From NCBI RefSeq assembly GCF_016919705.1, contig NZ_CP070368.1:2107952-2171951 (forward strand): DNA of 64,000 nucleotides, in the 5' to 3' direction. Shown one piece after another: positions 44,762-55,508 of this stretch (within the stretch, counting starts at the first letter, position 1; every line of letters starts with the position of its first letter). The position numbers and the translations under genes were made by a program. Source of the DNA: Paracoccus methylovorus (lineage in GTDB: Bacteria; Pseudomonadota; Alphaproteobacteria; Rhodobacterales; Rhodobacteraceae). The notes under the pieces were generated by a model. That model was not told the DNA's origin. It saw only the letters and a program-made list of their open reading frames with translations, and made no database searches.

Positions 44762-47700
44762 ATGAATATCGACCTCTCGCGGCGCGGTTTCCTTAAACTG
44801 GCGGGTGCGGGTGTCGCGGCAACATCGCTGGGGGCCATGGGCTTTGGCGAGGCAGAGGCGGCCGAACAGGCGCATGTGCGCGCCTTCAAGCTGACCTCGA
44901 CGACCGAGACACGAAACACCTGTCCCTATTGCTCTGTCGCCTGCGGCCTTATCATCTATTCCGACGGTGATCTGAAAGCCGGGGAAGAGGCCAAGGTCGT
45001 GCATATCGAAGGCGATGCCGACCATCCGACCAACCGCGGAACGCTTTGCCCGAAAGGTGCGGCGCTGCAGGATTTCGTCAACGCCGAGACGCGCCTGACC
45101 ACTCCGCGCATTCGTCGCCCCGGCGCGGCGACCTTCGACGAGATTTCCTGGGACGAGGCGCTGGACAAGATCGCCCGCGCGCTCAAGGACGACCGCGACG
45201 CCAATATGGTGCTGACCAACGACGACGGCGTGGCCGTCAACCGCTGGACCACCACCGGCTATCTGGCGGCCTCGGCCACGACCAATGAAACCGCATGGCT
45301 GACCTATAAAACGGTCCGGGCCATGGGGATCGTAGGATTCGACAACCAGGCGCGCGTCTGACACGGCCCCACGGTGTCCAGTTTGGGCCCGACATTTGGC
45401 CGTGGAGCGATGACCAACTCCTGGACCGACATCAAGAATACCGACCTTGTGGTCGTCATGGGCGGCAATGCCGCTGAAGCCCATCCCTGTGGCTTCAAAT
45501 GGGTGACCGAGGCGAAGGCGCATCGCGGCGCCAAGCTGATCGTGGTGGACCCGCGTTTCACGCGCACGGCCTCTGTGGCCGATTACTATGCGCCGATCCG
45601 GCCCGGTTCGGACATCGTCTTTCTGATGGCAATGATCAACTGGATGATCCAGAATGACAAGGTGCAGTGGGACTATGTAAAGGCCTTCACCAACGCGGCC
45701 TTCATCGTCAAGGACGAGTTCGGCTGGAGCGACGGCCTGTTCACCGGCTATGACCCGGAAAAGCGCGACTATGACAAGTCTAGCTGGGATTACGTCATCG
45801 GCGAGGATGGCTTTGCCGTCGTGGACACGACGCTTGAACATCCCCGCTGCGTCTGGAGCCTGCTGAAAGAGCATGTCTCGCGCTATACGCCCGAGCTGGT
45901 CGAACAGGTCTGCGGCACGCCCAAGGACCGCTTCCTGAAGATTGCCGGGATGATTGGCGAGTGTTCCGCCCCCGACAAGACCATGACCTCGATGTATGCG
46001 CTTGGCTGGACCCAGCACTCCAAAGGTGCGCAGAACATCCGCGGCATGGCCATGTTGCAGCTTATCCTGGGCAATATCGGCGTCCGGGGCGGCGGGATGA
46101 ACGCATTGCGTGGCCATTCCAACATCCAGGGCCTGACTGACATCGGCCTGATGTCGAACCTGATGCCCGGCTATCTGAACATCCCGACCGAGGCGGAGCC
46201 GGACTGGGAAACCTATATGTCCAGCCGCAGTTTCAAACCGCTGCGGCCCGGGCAGACAAGCTATTGGCAGAACTATCCCAAATTCATGGTCAGCTTCATG
46301 AAGGCCATGTGGGGCGATCACGCGACAGCGGAAAACGAATGGGCCTATGACTACCTGCCCAAGCTGGATGTGCCGACATACGACATCCTGCGCATGTTCG
46401 AGCTGATGAATGCAGGACAGGTGAACCTGTATTTCTGCCAAGGCTTCAACCCGATGCTGTCCTTCCCGAACCGGGCCAAGGTCACCAGCGCGCTCAGCAA
46501 GCTGAAACTGTTGGTGGTGATGGACCCGCTGGCGACGGAAACGGCGCATTTCTGGGAAAACCACGGCGAACATAACGACGTGGACACCGCCTCGATCCAG
46601 ACCGAGGTGCTGGAACTGCCCTCGACCTGCTTTGCCGAGGACGATGGCGCACTGGTCAACTCCGGGCGCTGGCTGCAATGGCACTGGTCGGCGGCGACGC
46701 CGCCCGGTCAGGCCAAGCACGACACCTGGATCATGGCGCAGATCTTCCTGCGCGTGAAAAAGCTCTATCAAGAGGAGGGCGGGGTGTTCCCCGACCCGAT
46801 CCTGAACCTGACCTGGGACTATGCCGATCCCGAAGAGCCCCTGCCCGAGGAACTCGCCAAAGAGATGAACGGCCGGGCGCTGGAGGATGTCTACGACACC
46901 GCCGATCCGTCCAAGCTGCTGACCGCAAAGGGCAAGCAGTTGCTGAACTTCAGCCAGTACCGCGACGACGGCTCGACCATGGGCGCCTGCTGGATCTATT
47001 CCGGCTGCTGGAACGAGGAAGGCAACAACATGGCGCGGCGGGACAATTCCGATCCCGACGAGACCGGCGCCTATCTGAACTGGACCTTTGCCTGGCCGTT
47101 GAACCGGCGGATCCTGTACAACCGCGCCTCGGCGGATTTGCAGGGCCGGCCTTGGGATCCTTCGCGCAAGCTGTTGGAATGGGATGGCGAGAAATGGACC
47201 GGCTACGACGTTCCGGACATCGCGCCCACCGCCAAGCCCGGCGATGTCGGCCCCTTCATCATGAACCCGGAAGGCGTCTCGCGCCTGTTTTCACGGGGTA
47301 TGATGCGCGACGGACCTTTCCCGACGCATATGGAGCCGTTCGAAACGCCCATCGCCAACGTCTTCAACCCGCAGATGCGCGGCAATCCGGTGGCCCGGGT
47401 CTTTGCCAGCGATGCCGAACAATTCGCCACCAGCGAAGAGTTCCCCATCGCTGCGACCTCGTATCGCCTGACCGAGCATTTCCACTACTGGACCAAGCAC
47501 AACCGCATCAACGCGGCGCTTCAGCCCGAATTCTTTGTGGAGATCAGCGAAGAGCTGGCCGCCGAAAAGGGCATCAAGAAGGGCGGCTGGGTGCGTGTCT
47601 GGTCCAAGCGGGGTGAGGTCAAGGCCAAGGCGCTGGTCACGGGTCGCATCAAGCCGCTGCAATGTGGCGACAAGCTGGTGCATGTCATCGGCATTCCGCT

Positions 47701-47845
47701 GCACTGGGGCTTCATGGGTGCGGCGCGCAAGGGGTTCGGGCCGAACAGCCTGACGCCCTTTGTCGGCGACGCCAACGTGGAAACGCCTGAATTCAAGGCG
47801 TTCCTGGTCAATATCGAACCAGCGACAGGGGAGGCCGTGTCATGA
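44762..47845 (+). CDS. fdoG: formate dehydrogenase-N/O alpha subunit, selenoprotein
   Basis: 1027 residues if the in-frame TGA at 45359-45361 is read as selenocysteine 200 (QARV-Sec-HGPTV, the exact context of E. coli FdnG/FdoG). A twin-arginine signal ([13 protein letters not shown]) sends it folded to the periplasm. A [4Fe-4S] site ([12 protein letters not shown]...GTLCPKG) and the bis-MGD domains follow. It oxidises formate to CO2. The start is ATG 44762 behind AAAGGAGG. Automated calling would split it at 45361. The genes for FdoH, FdoI, FdhE, SelB and tRNA-Sec follow, and mobA lies at 13.5 kb. Confidence 0.96.
45362..45400 (+). promoter_or_regulatory. candidate bacterial SECIS element inside fdoG
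   Basis: The 39 bases right after the UGA codon are where bacterial SECIS hairpins lie. GGCCC (45365-45369) can pair with GGGCC (45385-45389) around a loop containing GGTGTCC. The exact fold is not computed. SelB from the same operon would bind it. Confidence 0.6.
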
Positions 47846-48840
47846 CGACCGATACGAACCTCGACAGTCCGCGCACCGCGGTCTCGAACCCGCCGGTGCA
47901 GCCGATGCCGGTCAATCTGGGGCAGGGCGATGTCGTCCGCGCCTCGGCCATGCCCGATCTGCCGCCGCCGACGCGCCAGTTGACGCCGGTGGCCAAGCTG
48001 ATCGACGTGTCGAAATGCATCGGCTGCAAGGCCTGTCAGGCGGCATGCGCCGAATGGAACGACACCTCGCCCGAGATCGAGCATAACGTCGGCGTTTTCG
48101 AGAACCCGCATGATCTGACGCCGGAAATGTTCACCCTGATGCGGTTTTCGGAATTCGATAATCCTGAGACGGGTGAATTCGAATGGTTGATCCGCAAGGA
48201 TGGCTGCATGCATTGCGCCGATCCGGGCTGCCTCAAGGCTTGCCCGGCCCCGGGGGCCATCGTGCAGTATTCGAACGGCATCGTGGACTTCATCCACGAG
48301 AACTGCATCGGCTGCGGCTATTGCATTACCGGCTGTCCGTTCAATATTCCGCGCGTCAGCAAGACCGATCACATCAGCTATAAATGCACGCTTTGTTCGG
48401 ATCGGGTGGCGGTGGGTCAGGGTCCGGCCTGCGCCAAGGCCTGTCCCACGCAGGCCATCGTCTTTGGCACCAAGGAGGACATGGTGACCCATGCCGAGGC
48501 ACGGGTCGAGGATCTGAAATCGCGCGGCTTTGACAATGCCGGCATCTATGATCCGCCGGGTGTGGGGGGCACGCATGTCTTTTACGTGCTGCATCATGCC
48601 GACCAGCCCTCGCTTTACTCCGGCCTGCCGGAAAACCCGCAGATCTCGCCAGTGGTCGAGGGCTGGAAAGGTCCGGCCAAGACGTTGGGTCTGGCGGCCA
48701 TCGGGTTGGCTGCGGTCGGCTCGATGGTGCATGGGTTGATGACCCGTGGCAACAAGGTCTCGGCTCAGGATGAAGCCCATGCCGAGGAACTGGTCGAGGG
48801 ACGCGAACCGCCCACACCGCCGGAAAGCGAGGTGGTATGA
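47842..48840 (+). CDS. fdoH: formate dehydrogenase iron-sulfur (beta) subunit
   Basis: 332 residues. Four ferredoxin-type cysteine groups are visible ([39 protein letters not shown]...CAKAC), for four [4Fe-4S] clusters. One membrane helix lies near the C-terminus ([18 protein letters not shown]), anchoring it on the periplasmic face. It carries electrons from FdoG to the cytochrome b. It overlaps fdoG and fdoI by four bases each. Confidence 0.95.
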   Translation: MTTDTNLDSPRTAVSNPPVQPMPVNLGQGDVVRASAMPDLPPPTRQLTPVAKLIDVSKCIGCKACQAACAEWNDTSPEIEHNVGVFENPHDLTPEMFTLMRFSEFDNPETGEFEWLIRKDGCMHCADPGCLKACPAPGAIVQYSNGIVDFIHENCIGCGYCITGCPFNIPRVSKTDHISYKCTLCSDRVAVGQGPACAKACPTQAIVFGTKEDMVTHAEARVEDLKSRGFDNAGIYDPPGVGGTHVFYVLHHADQPSLYSGLPENPQISPVVEGWKGPAKTLGLAAIGLAAVGSMVHGLMTRGNKVSAQDEAHAEELVEGREPPTPPESEVV

Positions 48841-49526
48841 TGACAAAACGTATGTTTTCGCATTCGGGCGATCACATCGAAAGCCGACATCCTGTCACCG
48901 TCAGCCGGTATCGCGGTATCACAAGGCTGAACCACTGGGTGACGGCGGCCAGTCTGATCGTGCTGCTGCTGTCGGGGTTGGCGCTGTTCCACCCTGCGCT
49001 TTATTTCCTGACCGGGCTGTTTGGTGGCGGGCAGATGACGCGCTGGCTGCATCCGTTTGTCGGCATATTGCTGTTTTTCAGCTTTCTGCTGCTATTCTTG
49101 CAGATGTGGCGGCTGAACCTGCCCCGACCCGAAGATCGCACCTGGGTCAGCCAAATGGGCGATGTCGTTCGCGGGGACGAAGAAAAGCTGCCAGAGCTGG
49201 GAAAATATAACGCCGGGCAGAAATTCGTGTTCTGGGCGATGTCCGTGCTGATCGTGGTGCTGATCGTTTCGGGCGTGATGATCTGGCAGGAATATTTCCC
49301 CAATCTGGTCACGGTTCCGGTTCGGCGCTGGGCGGTTTTGATCCATGCGCTGGCAGCGGTGGCGATCATCCTGACCTTCATCCTGCATGTCTATGCGGCG
49401 ATCTGGACCCGCGGCACCATCCGCGCCATGACGCGCGGCACAGTGACCGGCGGCTGGGCTTGGCGGCATCACCGCAAATGGCTGCGTGAAGTGGCTGGAC
49501 GCGACGATGGCGGCCCGGCACAGTAG
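48837..49526 (+). CDS. fdoI: formate dehydrogenase cytochrome b (gamma) subunit
   Basis: 229 residues with four membrane helices. [24 protein letters not shown] and WLHPFVG contain likely haem ligand histidines; [20 protein letters not shown] is the last helix with another. It takes electrons across the membrane to quinone. The start ATG may be 48837 or 48840. Confidence 0.94.
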   Translation: MMTKRMFSHSGDHIESRHPVTVSRYRGITRLNHWVTAASLIVLLLSGLALFHPALYFLTGLFGGGQMTRWLHPFVGILLFFSFLLLFLQMWRLNLPRPEDRTWVSQMGDVVRGDEEKLPELGKYNAGQKFVFWAMSVLIVVLIVSGVMIWQEYFPNLVTVPVRRWAVLIHALAAVAIILTFILHVYAAIWTRGTIRAMTRGTVTGGWAWRHHRKWLREVAGRDDGGPAQ

Positions 49527-49550
49527 GTCAAAGCGATCCGAAAGGAAGCC

Positions 49551-50459
49551 ATGTCCACCACCCTGAAACCCGATCCCACGATGATCGGCGGCGTTGCCAA
49601 GGTTCCCTTGGCGCGCCTGCCCGATCCGGTGGCGCTGTTCACTACCCGGGCCGGGCGGTTCGACTTTCTGGCCGGGCACAGTCCGAACCTTGCGCCCTAC
49701 CTGCGCTTTCTGGCCGGGATTTGCCGGGCGCAGGCGGAACTGGTGCGCGAACTGCCCCAGCCCAACGCCCCGTCGGCGGAACGGGTTGAGCTGGCCCGCG
49801 CCAGCCGGATGCCGCCGCTGGACCGCAATGACATGCGCGACGGGTTGGCGCAGGTCCTGCCCCTGCTGATCGAACGCCTTGAATCCATCGAGATGCCGGC
49901 GCCCGCGCGGCTGGCACTGACCGCGCTGAAATCGGCCGAGTCTGCGGATCTTGATTGGGTCATGGACAATGTGCTGGCCGATACCATCCCCGAAGACAGC
50001 GTAGCCCCGCATCTTTTTGCCGCTGCGGCCTTGCAGCTCCATGCCGCGATGCTGGCGGCGGTGCTTGACGCCTCGCGACTGGTCCCGATCCGCACCGGCA
50101 CCTGTCCGGCCTGCGGGGGCCGTCCGGTCTCCAGCATGGTGACCGAGAATATCGGCGCCGAGGGCGCCCGCTATTGCTCTTGCGCCACCTGCCAGACGCT
50201 GTGGAACGAGGTGCGGGTGAAATGCCTGTGCTGCGGCTCGACCAAGGGCATCAGCTATCGCTCGGTCGAGACGGCCGAGGCCACGGTCAAGGCCGAGGTC
50301 TGCCGCGAATGCGAACATTGGGTCAAGATCCTGTATCAGAACAAAAACCCCTCGCTTGAGCCGGTCGCGGACGACGTGGCCAGTCTGGGGCTGGACTTGA
50401 TGATGCGCGAAACCGAATGGAAGCGCGGCGGCTTCAACCCCTTCCTGACCGGTTATTGA
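49551..50459 (+). CDS. fdhE: formate dehydrogenase accessory protein FdhE
   Basis: 302 residues. The C-terminal half has rubredoxin-like cysteine pairs CPACGG, CSCATC, CLCCGS and CRECEHW. FdhE acts on the exported selenoprotein formate dehydrogenases before Tat export. Its presence next to a Tat-dependent FdoG fits. AAAGGAAG stands upstream of ATG 49551. Confidence 0.94.
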   Translation: MSTTLKPDPTMIGGVAKVPLARLPDPVALFTTRAGRFDFLAGHSPNLAPYLRFLAGICRAQAELVRELPQPNAPSAERVELARASRMPPLDRNDMRDGLAQVLPLLIERLESIEMPAPARLALTALKSAESADLDWVMDNVLADTIPEDSVAPHLFAAAALQLHAAMLAAVLDASRLVPIRTGTCPACGGRPVSSMVTENIGAEGARYCSCATCQTLWNEVRVKCLCCGSTKGISYRSVETAEATVKAEVCRECEHWVKILYQNKNPSLEPVADDVASLGLDLMMRETEWKRGGFNPFLTGY

Positions 50460-50478
50460 TGGCGGAACGGCGCGGCCC

Positions 50479-52410
50479 ATGATCGTCGGCACCGCAGGTC
50501 ACATCGACCATGGCAAAAGCGCGCTGGTCCGGGCGCTGACGGGGGTCGAAACCGACCGGCTGGCCGAGGAAAAGGCCCGCGGCATCACCATCGAACTGGG
50601 CTTTGCCTATGCCGATCTGGGCGGCGGGGCGATAACCGGATTCGTGGACGTGCCGGGGCACGAGAAATTCGTCCATACCATGCTGGCCGGCGCCGGCGGC
50701 ATCGACCTTGCCCTGTTGGTGGTCGCCGCCGATGACGGGATCATGCCGCAAACACGCGAGCATCTGGCGATCCTCGATCTGCTTGGCATTACCCGAGGCG
50801 TGGTCGCGTTGACCAAGTCCGACCTTGCGTCGCCTGAACGCATCGCTGCCCTTACCGCCCAGATTTCGGCGCTGCTTGCCCCGACAGGTCTGTCCGGCGC
50901 GCCGGTTTTTCCGGTCTCGTGCCTGACGGGGGCCGGTATCGACAGCCTGCGAACCGCGCTGGTGCAGGCCGAGGCGCAGACCGGCGAACGCGCGGCCCAA
51001 GCGCGCTTTCGCCTTGCAATCGACCGCAGTTTCACGCTGGCCGGGACGGGCACCGTCGTCACGGGCACGGTGCTGTCGGGTCGTGTCGCGCCGGGCGACC
51101 AGATTACCGTCAGCCCCTCGGGCCTGTCGGGGCGGGTGCGCGGCATTCATGCCCAGAACCGCAAGGCCGAGGCCGGTCTTGCCGGCCAGCGTTGCGCGCT
51201 GAACCTTGCCGGCGACGGGATGACGCGCGAGGCGATCCATCGCGGCGACGTGGCGCTGGACCCCACTCTGCACGCGCCCACCCAACGCATCGACGTCACC
51301 TTGCGGGTACTTGAAAGCGAGCCAAAGCCGCTGACCACATGGTTTCCCGCGCGTCTGCATCTGGGTGCGGCTGAAACCGGCGCCCGCATCGTGCCGCTGG
51401 AAGGACCGTTGGCGCCGGGCGACAAGGGGCTGGCGCAGATCGTTCTGGACCGTCCGCTGGCCGCCACGGCGCGGGACCGCTTTATCCTGCGCGATGTCTC
51501 GGCCCGGCGCACCATCGGCGGCGGGCAGTTGATCGACCTGCGCGCACCCGCCCGCCACCGTGCCCGACCCGAGCGTCTGGCCATCCTGCGCGCCATGGCC
51601 CTGTCCGACCCCGATCAGGCGCTGACCGCCTTGGCCGGGCTGACGCTGATCGACCTCGACGCCTTTGCCCGCGACCGGGCGCTGGCCCCGGCCCAGCTTG
51701 ACAGAGCCGGCGTCGCCTCGGGCGTTGCTATCATTCCCGGCACCAGACAGGCGATCAGCCCTGCCCGGCTGGAGGCATTGCGGGCGCAGATGCAGTCCGA
51801 ACTGGCCGCTTTTCACGCCGAGAATGCCGATCTTCAGGGGCTTGGCCGCGAAAAGCTGCGCCTGATGCTTGATCCGCGCCTGCCCCGAACCGATTTCGGC
51901 GCCTTCATCCGGGCCGAGGCAACGGCCGGCCATATCGCGTTGGACGGCGCCTTTGTCCGCCTGCCCGGCCACCTGCCCCGCCTGTCGCCCGAGGATGAGG
52001 CGCTGCTTGACCGCGTGCTGCCGCAGCTTTCCGGCGCGGAGCGCTTTCGCCCGCCCCGTGTCCGCGACTTTGCGCAAGAGTTCGGCACTGACGAGGCCGA
52101 GCTTCGCCGCATCCTGCGCATGGCGGCGCGTCAGGGCCGGGTAGATCAGATCGCGCATGACCATTTCTTTGCCCGCGCCACCACGGTCGAGATGGTGGGC
52201 ATCATCCGCGACCTTGGCGCGCAGGCGTCGGACGGCTGGTTTACTGCCCCGGCCTTTCGTGATCGCGTGCAGAATGGGCGCAAGGTGGCGATCCAGATCC
52301 TTGACTTCTTCGACCGGCTGGGTCTGACCTTGCGTCGTGGCGATCTTCGTCGCATCAACCCTCACCGGATCGACCTGTTCACCCCGGACAGGTCCGACGG
52401 TCGGGAATAG
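50479..52410 (+). CDS. selB: selenocysteine-specific elongation factor SelB
   Basis: 643 residues. GTPase motifs [39 protein letters not shown] and TKSD are EF-Tu-like. The C-terminal part has winged-helix repeats ([45 protein letters not shown]) that bind SECIS RNA. It brings Sec-tRNA to the UGA of fdoG. Its TAG stop at 52408-52410 directly touches the first base of the tRNA-Sec gene. Confidence 0.96.
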   Translation: MIVGTAGHIDHGKSALVRALTGVETDRLAEEKARGITIELGFAYADLGGGAITGFVDVPGHEKFVHTMLAGAGGIDLALLVVAADDGIMPQTREHLAILDLLGITRGVVALTKSDLASPERIAALTAQISALLAPTGLSGAPVFPVSCLTGAGIDSLRTALVQAEAQTGERAAQARFRLAIDRSFTLAGTGTVVTGTVLSGRVAPGDQITVSPSGLSGRVRGIHAQNRKAEAGLAGQRCALNLAGDGMTREAIHRGDVALDPTLHAPTQRIDVTLRVLESEPKPLTTWFPARLHLGAAETGARIVPLEGPLAPGDKGLAQIVLDRPLAATARDRFILRDVSARRTIGGGQLIDLRAPARHRARPERLAILRAMALSDPDQALTALAGLTLIDLDAFARDRALAPAQLDRAGVASGVAIIPGTRQAISPARLEALRAQMQSELAAFHAENADLQGLGREKLRLMLDPRLPRTDFGAFIRAEATAGHIALDGAFVRLPGHLPRLSPEDEALLDRVLPQLSGAERFRPPRVRDFAQEFGTDEAELRRILRMAARQGRVDQIAHDHFFARATTVEMVGIIRDLGAQASDGWFTAPAFRDRVQNGRKVAIQILDFFDRLGLTLRRGDLRRINPHRIDLFTPDRSDGRE

Positions 52411-52506
52411 GGAAGAGAAGCGTCCCCGGTGGGGCGGCCGGACTTCAAATCCGGTTGGGGCAGTTAGCCTGTCCCGGGTGGGTTCGACTCCCACTCTCTT
52501 CCGCCA
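52411..52506 (+). tRNA. selC: tRNA-Sec (UCA anticodon)
   Basis: The 96-base gene has an eight-base acceptor stem GGAAGAGA/TCTCTTCC. The anticodon loop CTTCAAA has TCA at 52445-52447. It also has a long variable arm, the T-loop GGTTCGACTCC, discriminator G and encoded CCA. The layout matches E. coli selC. It starts immediately after the selB stop codon, so its 5' end must be cut from the selB mRNA by RNase P, unless a promoter lies inside selB. Confidence 0.97.
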
Positions 52507-52526
52507 GATGCGATGAAAGGACGGCA

Positions 52527-53582
52527 ATGAACAGCACCACGCTTGGCAACAGCGATCTTCGGGTCAGTGAGGTTGCCTTGGGCACGATGACCTTCGGCAA
52601 CCAGACAGCCGCGGACGACGGTCATGCCCAGATGGATCGTGCACTGGCGGCCGGCATCACCTTTATCGACACGGCCGAGCTTTATCCGGTGAACCCGGTG
52701 CGGCGCGAGACGGTGGGCCGGACCGAGGAAATCGTCGGCGAATGGCTTTCGACCCGCGGCGGGCGCGACCGGGTGCAGATCGCCACCAAGGCCGCCGGTC
52801 CCGGCGACAAGGTCCGGGCCGAAGGTTTCAGCGGTCCCATCCTGCGTCAGACCATTGATGCTTCTCTCAGGCGGCTCAGGACCGATTATATCGACCTCTA
52901 CCAATTGCATTGGCCAGTGCGCGGCAGTTATGCCTTTCGCCAGAACTGGCGCTATGATCCCTCGAAGCACGACCGCGCCGGCACGATCGCGCATATGGAG
53001 GACGTGCTGGGCGCGCTGGATGATGCCGTGCGGACGGGCAAGATCCGCGCCATCGGGCTTTCGAACGAATCCACATGGGGCACCGCGCGCTGGATCGACA
53101 CTGCCGAGCGCATCGGCGCGCCGCGCATGGTCAGCATCCAGAACGAATATTCGCTGCTGTATCGCGCTTTCGACACCGATCTGGCCGAACTGGCGGTGAA
53201 TGAGCAGGTGACGCTGCTGCCCTATTCACCCCTGGCGGCGGGGTTGCTGACCGGGAAATACCAAAACGGGGCAGAGCCTGCGGGCAGTCGCGCCGCCACC
53301 GACCGTTCCAGCGGCGGGCCGGGCGATCTGGGCGGGCGTCGCACTCCGCGCGCCGACGCAGCCGTCGCCGCCTGGCACGGGCTTGCCGCCGAACTGGCGC
53401 TTGACCCCATCCACATGGCCATCGCCTTTACCCGGCAGCGGCCCTTTCACACTGTCCCGATCATCGGCGCGACCGATCTGGCGCAGCTTGACCACCTGCT
53501 GGCCGGGCTGGAGTTGCATCTGACGGACGAGGCGCTGAAGCGGATCGACAAGCTGCACCGCAGCCACCCGCTGCCTTACTAA
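52527..53582 (+). CDS. aldo/keto reductase
   Basis: 351 residues from ATG 52527 (AAAGGA upstream). The AKR barrel shows FIDTAELYP (Asp, Tyr), QIATKAAG (Lys), DLYQLHWP (His), IGLSNESTW, SIQNEYSLLYR and TVPIIGATDLAQL. It is the Tas/YajO-like group with NADPH as likely cofactor. The substrate is unknown. It follows the tRNA-Sec gene after 20 bases and may share its transcript. Confidence 0.92.
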   Translation: MNSTTLGNSDLRVSEVALGTMTFGNQTAADDGHAQMDRALAAGITFIDTAELYPVNPVRRETVGRTEEIVGEWLSTRGGRDRVQIATKAAGPGDKVRAEGFSGPILRQTIDASLRRLRTDYIDLYQLHWPVRGSYAFRQNWRYDPSKHDRAGTIAHMEDVLGALDDAVRTGKIRAIGLSNESTWGTARWIDTAERIGAPRMVSIQNEYSLLYRAFDTDLAELAVNEQVTLLPYSPLAAGLLTGKYQNGAEPAGSRAATDRSSGGPGDLGGRRTPRADAAVAAWHGLAAELALDPIHMAIAFTRQRPFHTVPIIGATDLAQLDHLLAGLELHLTDEALKRIDKLHRSHPLPY

Positions 53583-53665
53583 GTTGGGGGCGACGCCACG
53601 GCAGGGTTGGCAGCGCGGCCGGCTGCGGGCAATCTGCCCGCGCCACCCAGCCCGTGAGGAATTTC

Positions 53666-54634
53666 ATGCTGCCCCCGATCCTGTCGCATCTTCGTATCCC
53701 CGTCGTCGCCTCGCCCATGTTCATCGTTTCAGGGCCCGAGCTGGTGATCGCGCAATGCAAGGCGGGGATCGTCGGCAGTTTCCCGGCGCTCAATGCCCGC
53801 GAAAAAGACGGTGAGCCGCCCTTGCTGGACGTCTGGCTGACCCGCATTCAGGAAGAGCTCGACCGCCACAATCAGGCCAATCCCGACAATCCGGCCGCGC
53901 CTTTCGCGGTGAACCAGATCGTGCATCGTTCGAACGCCCGGTTGCAGCGGGATATCGAAATCTGCCACAAGCACCGGGTGCCGATCTGGATCACCAGCCT
54001 GGGCGCCCGCCCCGAGGTAAACGCGGCGGCACATGATTGCGGCGGCATTGCGCTGCACGACGTCATCAACAACAGCTTTGCCCGCAAGGCCATCGAAAAG
54101 GGCGCGGATGGTCTTATCGCGGTCGCCGCCGGTGCGGGCGGCCATGCCGGGCCGCAATCGCCCTTTGCCCTCGTGCAGGAAATCCGCGCGTGGTTCGACG
54201 GCCCGCTGCTGCTTTCGGGGGCGATCGCCAACGGCGGCGCGGTGTTGGCGGCGCAGGCCATGGGCGCGGATCTCGCCTATGTCGGCAGCCCCTTTATCGC
54301 CACGGTCGAGGCGAACGCCCAGCCTGAATACAAACGCATGATCGTGGAGTCAGCGGCCGAGGACGTCGTCACCTCGTCCCTGTTTACCGGGGTATCGGGC
54401 AATTACCTTGCGCCCTCGATCCGCGCGGCGGGACTGGACCCCGATCAGTTGGAGCGCGGCGACGTGTCGAACATGAGCTTTGACCACAAAGCTCCCCGGC
54501 CCAAGGCATGGAGCCAGATCTGGGGTTCGGGTCAGGGCATCGGCGCGGTGCGCGAGGTGGTGCCGGCGGCGGCGTTGATCGACCGGTTGGCACAGGAATA
54601 CGAACAGGCCAAACGCGCCATCGCGGCAATGTAA
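53666..54634 (+). CDS. nitronate monooxygenase-like (2-nitropropane dioxygenase) FMN protein
   Basis: 322 residues from ATG 53666, with GAGGA six bases upstream; GTG 53654 is less likely. IPVVASPMFIVSGPELVIAQ, PFAVNQIVHRSNARLQRD, ITSLGARPEV, VAAGAGGHAGPQSPFAL, LSGAIANGGAVLAAQAMGAD and YVGSPFIATVEAN match FMN-dependent nitronate monooxygenases. The AGGHAG His is the usual catalytic residue. The true substrate is not known. A terminator follows. Confidence 0.9.
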   Translation: MLPPILSHLRIPVVASPMFIVSGPELVIAQCKAGIVGSFPALNAREKDGEPPLLDVWLTRIQEELDRHNQANPDNPAAPFAVNQIVHRSNARLQRDIEICHKHRVPIWITSLGARPEVNAAAHDCGGIALHDVINNSFARKAIEKGADGLIAVAAGAGGHAGPQSPFALVQEIRAWFDGPLLLSGAIANGGAVLAAQAMGADLAYVGSPFIATVEANAQPEYKRMIVESAAEDVVTSSLFTGVSGNYLAPSIRAAGLDPDQLERGDVSNMSFDHKAPRPKAWSQIWGSGQGIGAVREVVPAAALIDRLAQEYEQAKRAIAAM

Positions 54635-54636
54635 TG

Positions 54637-54667
54637 AAAAAGGCGCGTCCTGCGGGGCGCGCCTTTC
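54637..54667. terminator. bidirectional terminator between NMO gene and phyR
   Basis: AAAAGGCGCG and CGCGCCTTT form a nine-base stem around a ten-base loop. It starts three bases after the NMO stop and ends eight bases before the phyR stop, so it can serve both convergent genes. Confidence 0.85.
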
Positions 54668-54674
54668 GATGGGA

Positions 54675-55478
54675 TCAGCCGACGCTCAAACCTTCGGTGG
54701 TGGCGAAGAACATCGCTTGGCTCACGGCCGATCGCACCTGTTCCTCGGAATAGGGTTTCGAGATCAGGAAGGCCGGTTCGGGCCGGTCGCCGGTCAGCAG
54801 CCGCTCGGGGAAGGCGGTGATAAAGATCACCGGAATGTCGCCCATGTCGGACAAAAGCTCGTTCACCGCCTCGATCCCCGACGAGCCGTCGGCAAGCTGG
54901 ATATCGGCCAGGATCAGATCGGGGCGGCTTTGATGGGCCAGTTCGACGGCGGCGGTATGGGTGCGGGCGATGCCGGTGACTTCGTGACCCATGGCCTGCA
55001 CGATGCCCTTCAGATCCATAGCGATGATGGTTTCATCCTCGATCACCATGACCTTTCCGGTCAGCGACTGGCCCATCTCGCTCAGCGCGATCTGCACCAG
55101 TTCTTCGGCTTCGGATTGCGGGCACTGCATGATCTGCGCAATCTGGTCATAGCGCAGCTCTTCGATGGTGCGCAGCAAAAGCGCCTCGCGCGAATTCGGG
55201 GTCAGCCCGCGCAGATGCGCCTGGGCGCGTGCCTCGCGCGGGGTCTGGGCGTCAAGCTCGACCGGCTGGCCAGAGCTTTGCCAGATCGCGTGAAAGGTTC
55301 GGAACAGCCCAAGGCGACTGTCCTCGCCGTCCATCAGGCTGCGGTCCGTCAGGATCGCCTCCAACGTGGCGGCGGCATAATTGTCGCCTGCGGTTTGACT
55401 GCCGGTCAGCGCACGCGCATAGCGCCGCAGATAGGGTAGTTCCCGGCTGATAGACTGGGCAAGATCCGCTGCGGTCAT
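54675..55478 (-). CDS. phyR: general stress response anti-anti-sigma regulator PhyR
   Basis: 267 residues. The N-terminal two-thirds look like an ECF sigma factor ([43 protein letters not shown]) and the C-terminal third is a receiver (VMVIEDETIIAMDLKGIV, phospho-acceptor Asp192 in ILADIQLADG, FLISKPY). This order is unique to PhyR. When phosphorylated it binds NepR and frees EcfG. It is divergent from nepR-ecfG. Confidence 0.97.
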   Translation of the reverse strand: MTAADLAQSISRELPYLRRYARALTGSQTAGDNYAAATLEAILTDRSLMDGEDSRLGLFRTFHAIWQSSGQPVELDAQTPREARAQAHLRGLTPNSREALLLRTIEELRYDQIAQIMQCPQSEAEELVQIALSEMGQSLTGKVMVIEDETIIAMDLKGIVQAMGHEVTGIARTHTAAVELAHQSRPDLILADIQLADGSSGIEAVNELLSDMGDIPVIFITAFPERLLTGDRPEPAFLISKPYSEEQVRSAVSQAMFFATTEGLSVG

Positions 55479-55508
55479 GGTTACCTCGAAAAAAGCGTGG
55501 TGTTTATC

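Noticed and set aside
45359..45361. Frameshift or nonsense mutation splitting the formate dehydrogenase gene
   Set aside because: The TGA is at the known selenocysteine position, the frame continues unchanged, and selB and tRNA-Sec are beside it.
44735..46771. 678-codon minus-strand open frame
   Set aside because: Antisense to fdoG, without motifs.
50434..52527. 697-codon minus-strand open frame
   Set aside because: Antisense to selB and crossing the tRNA-Sec gene, so it cannot be a real gene.
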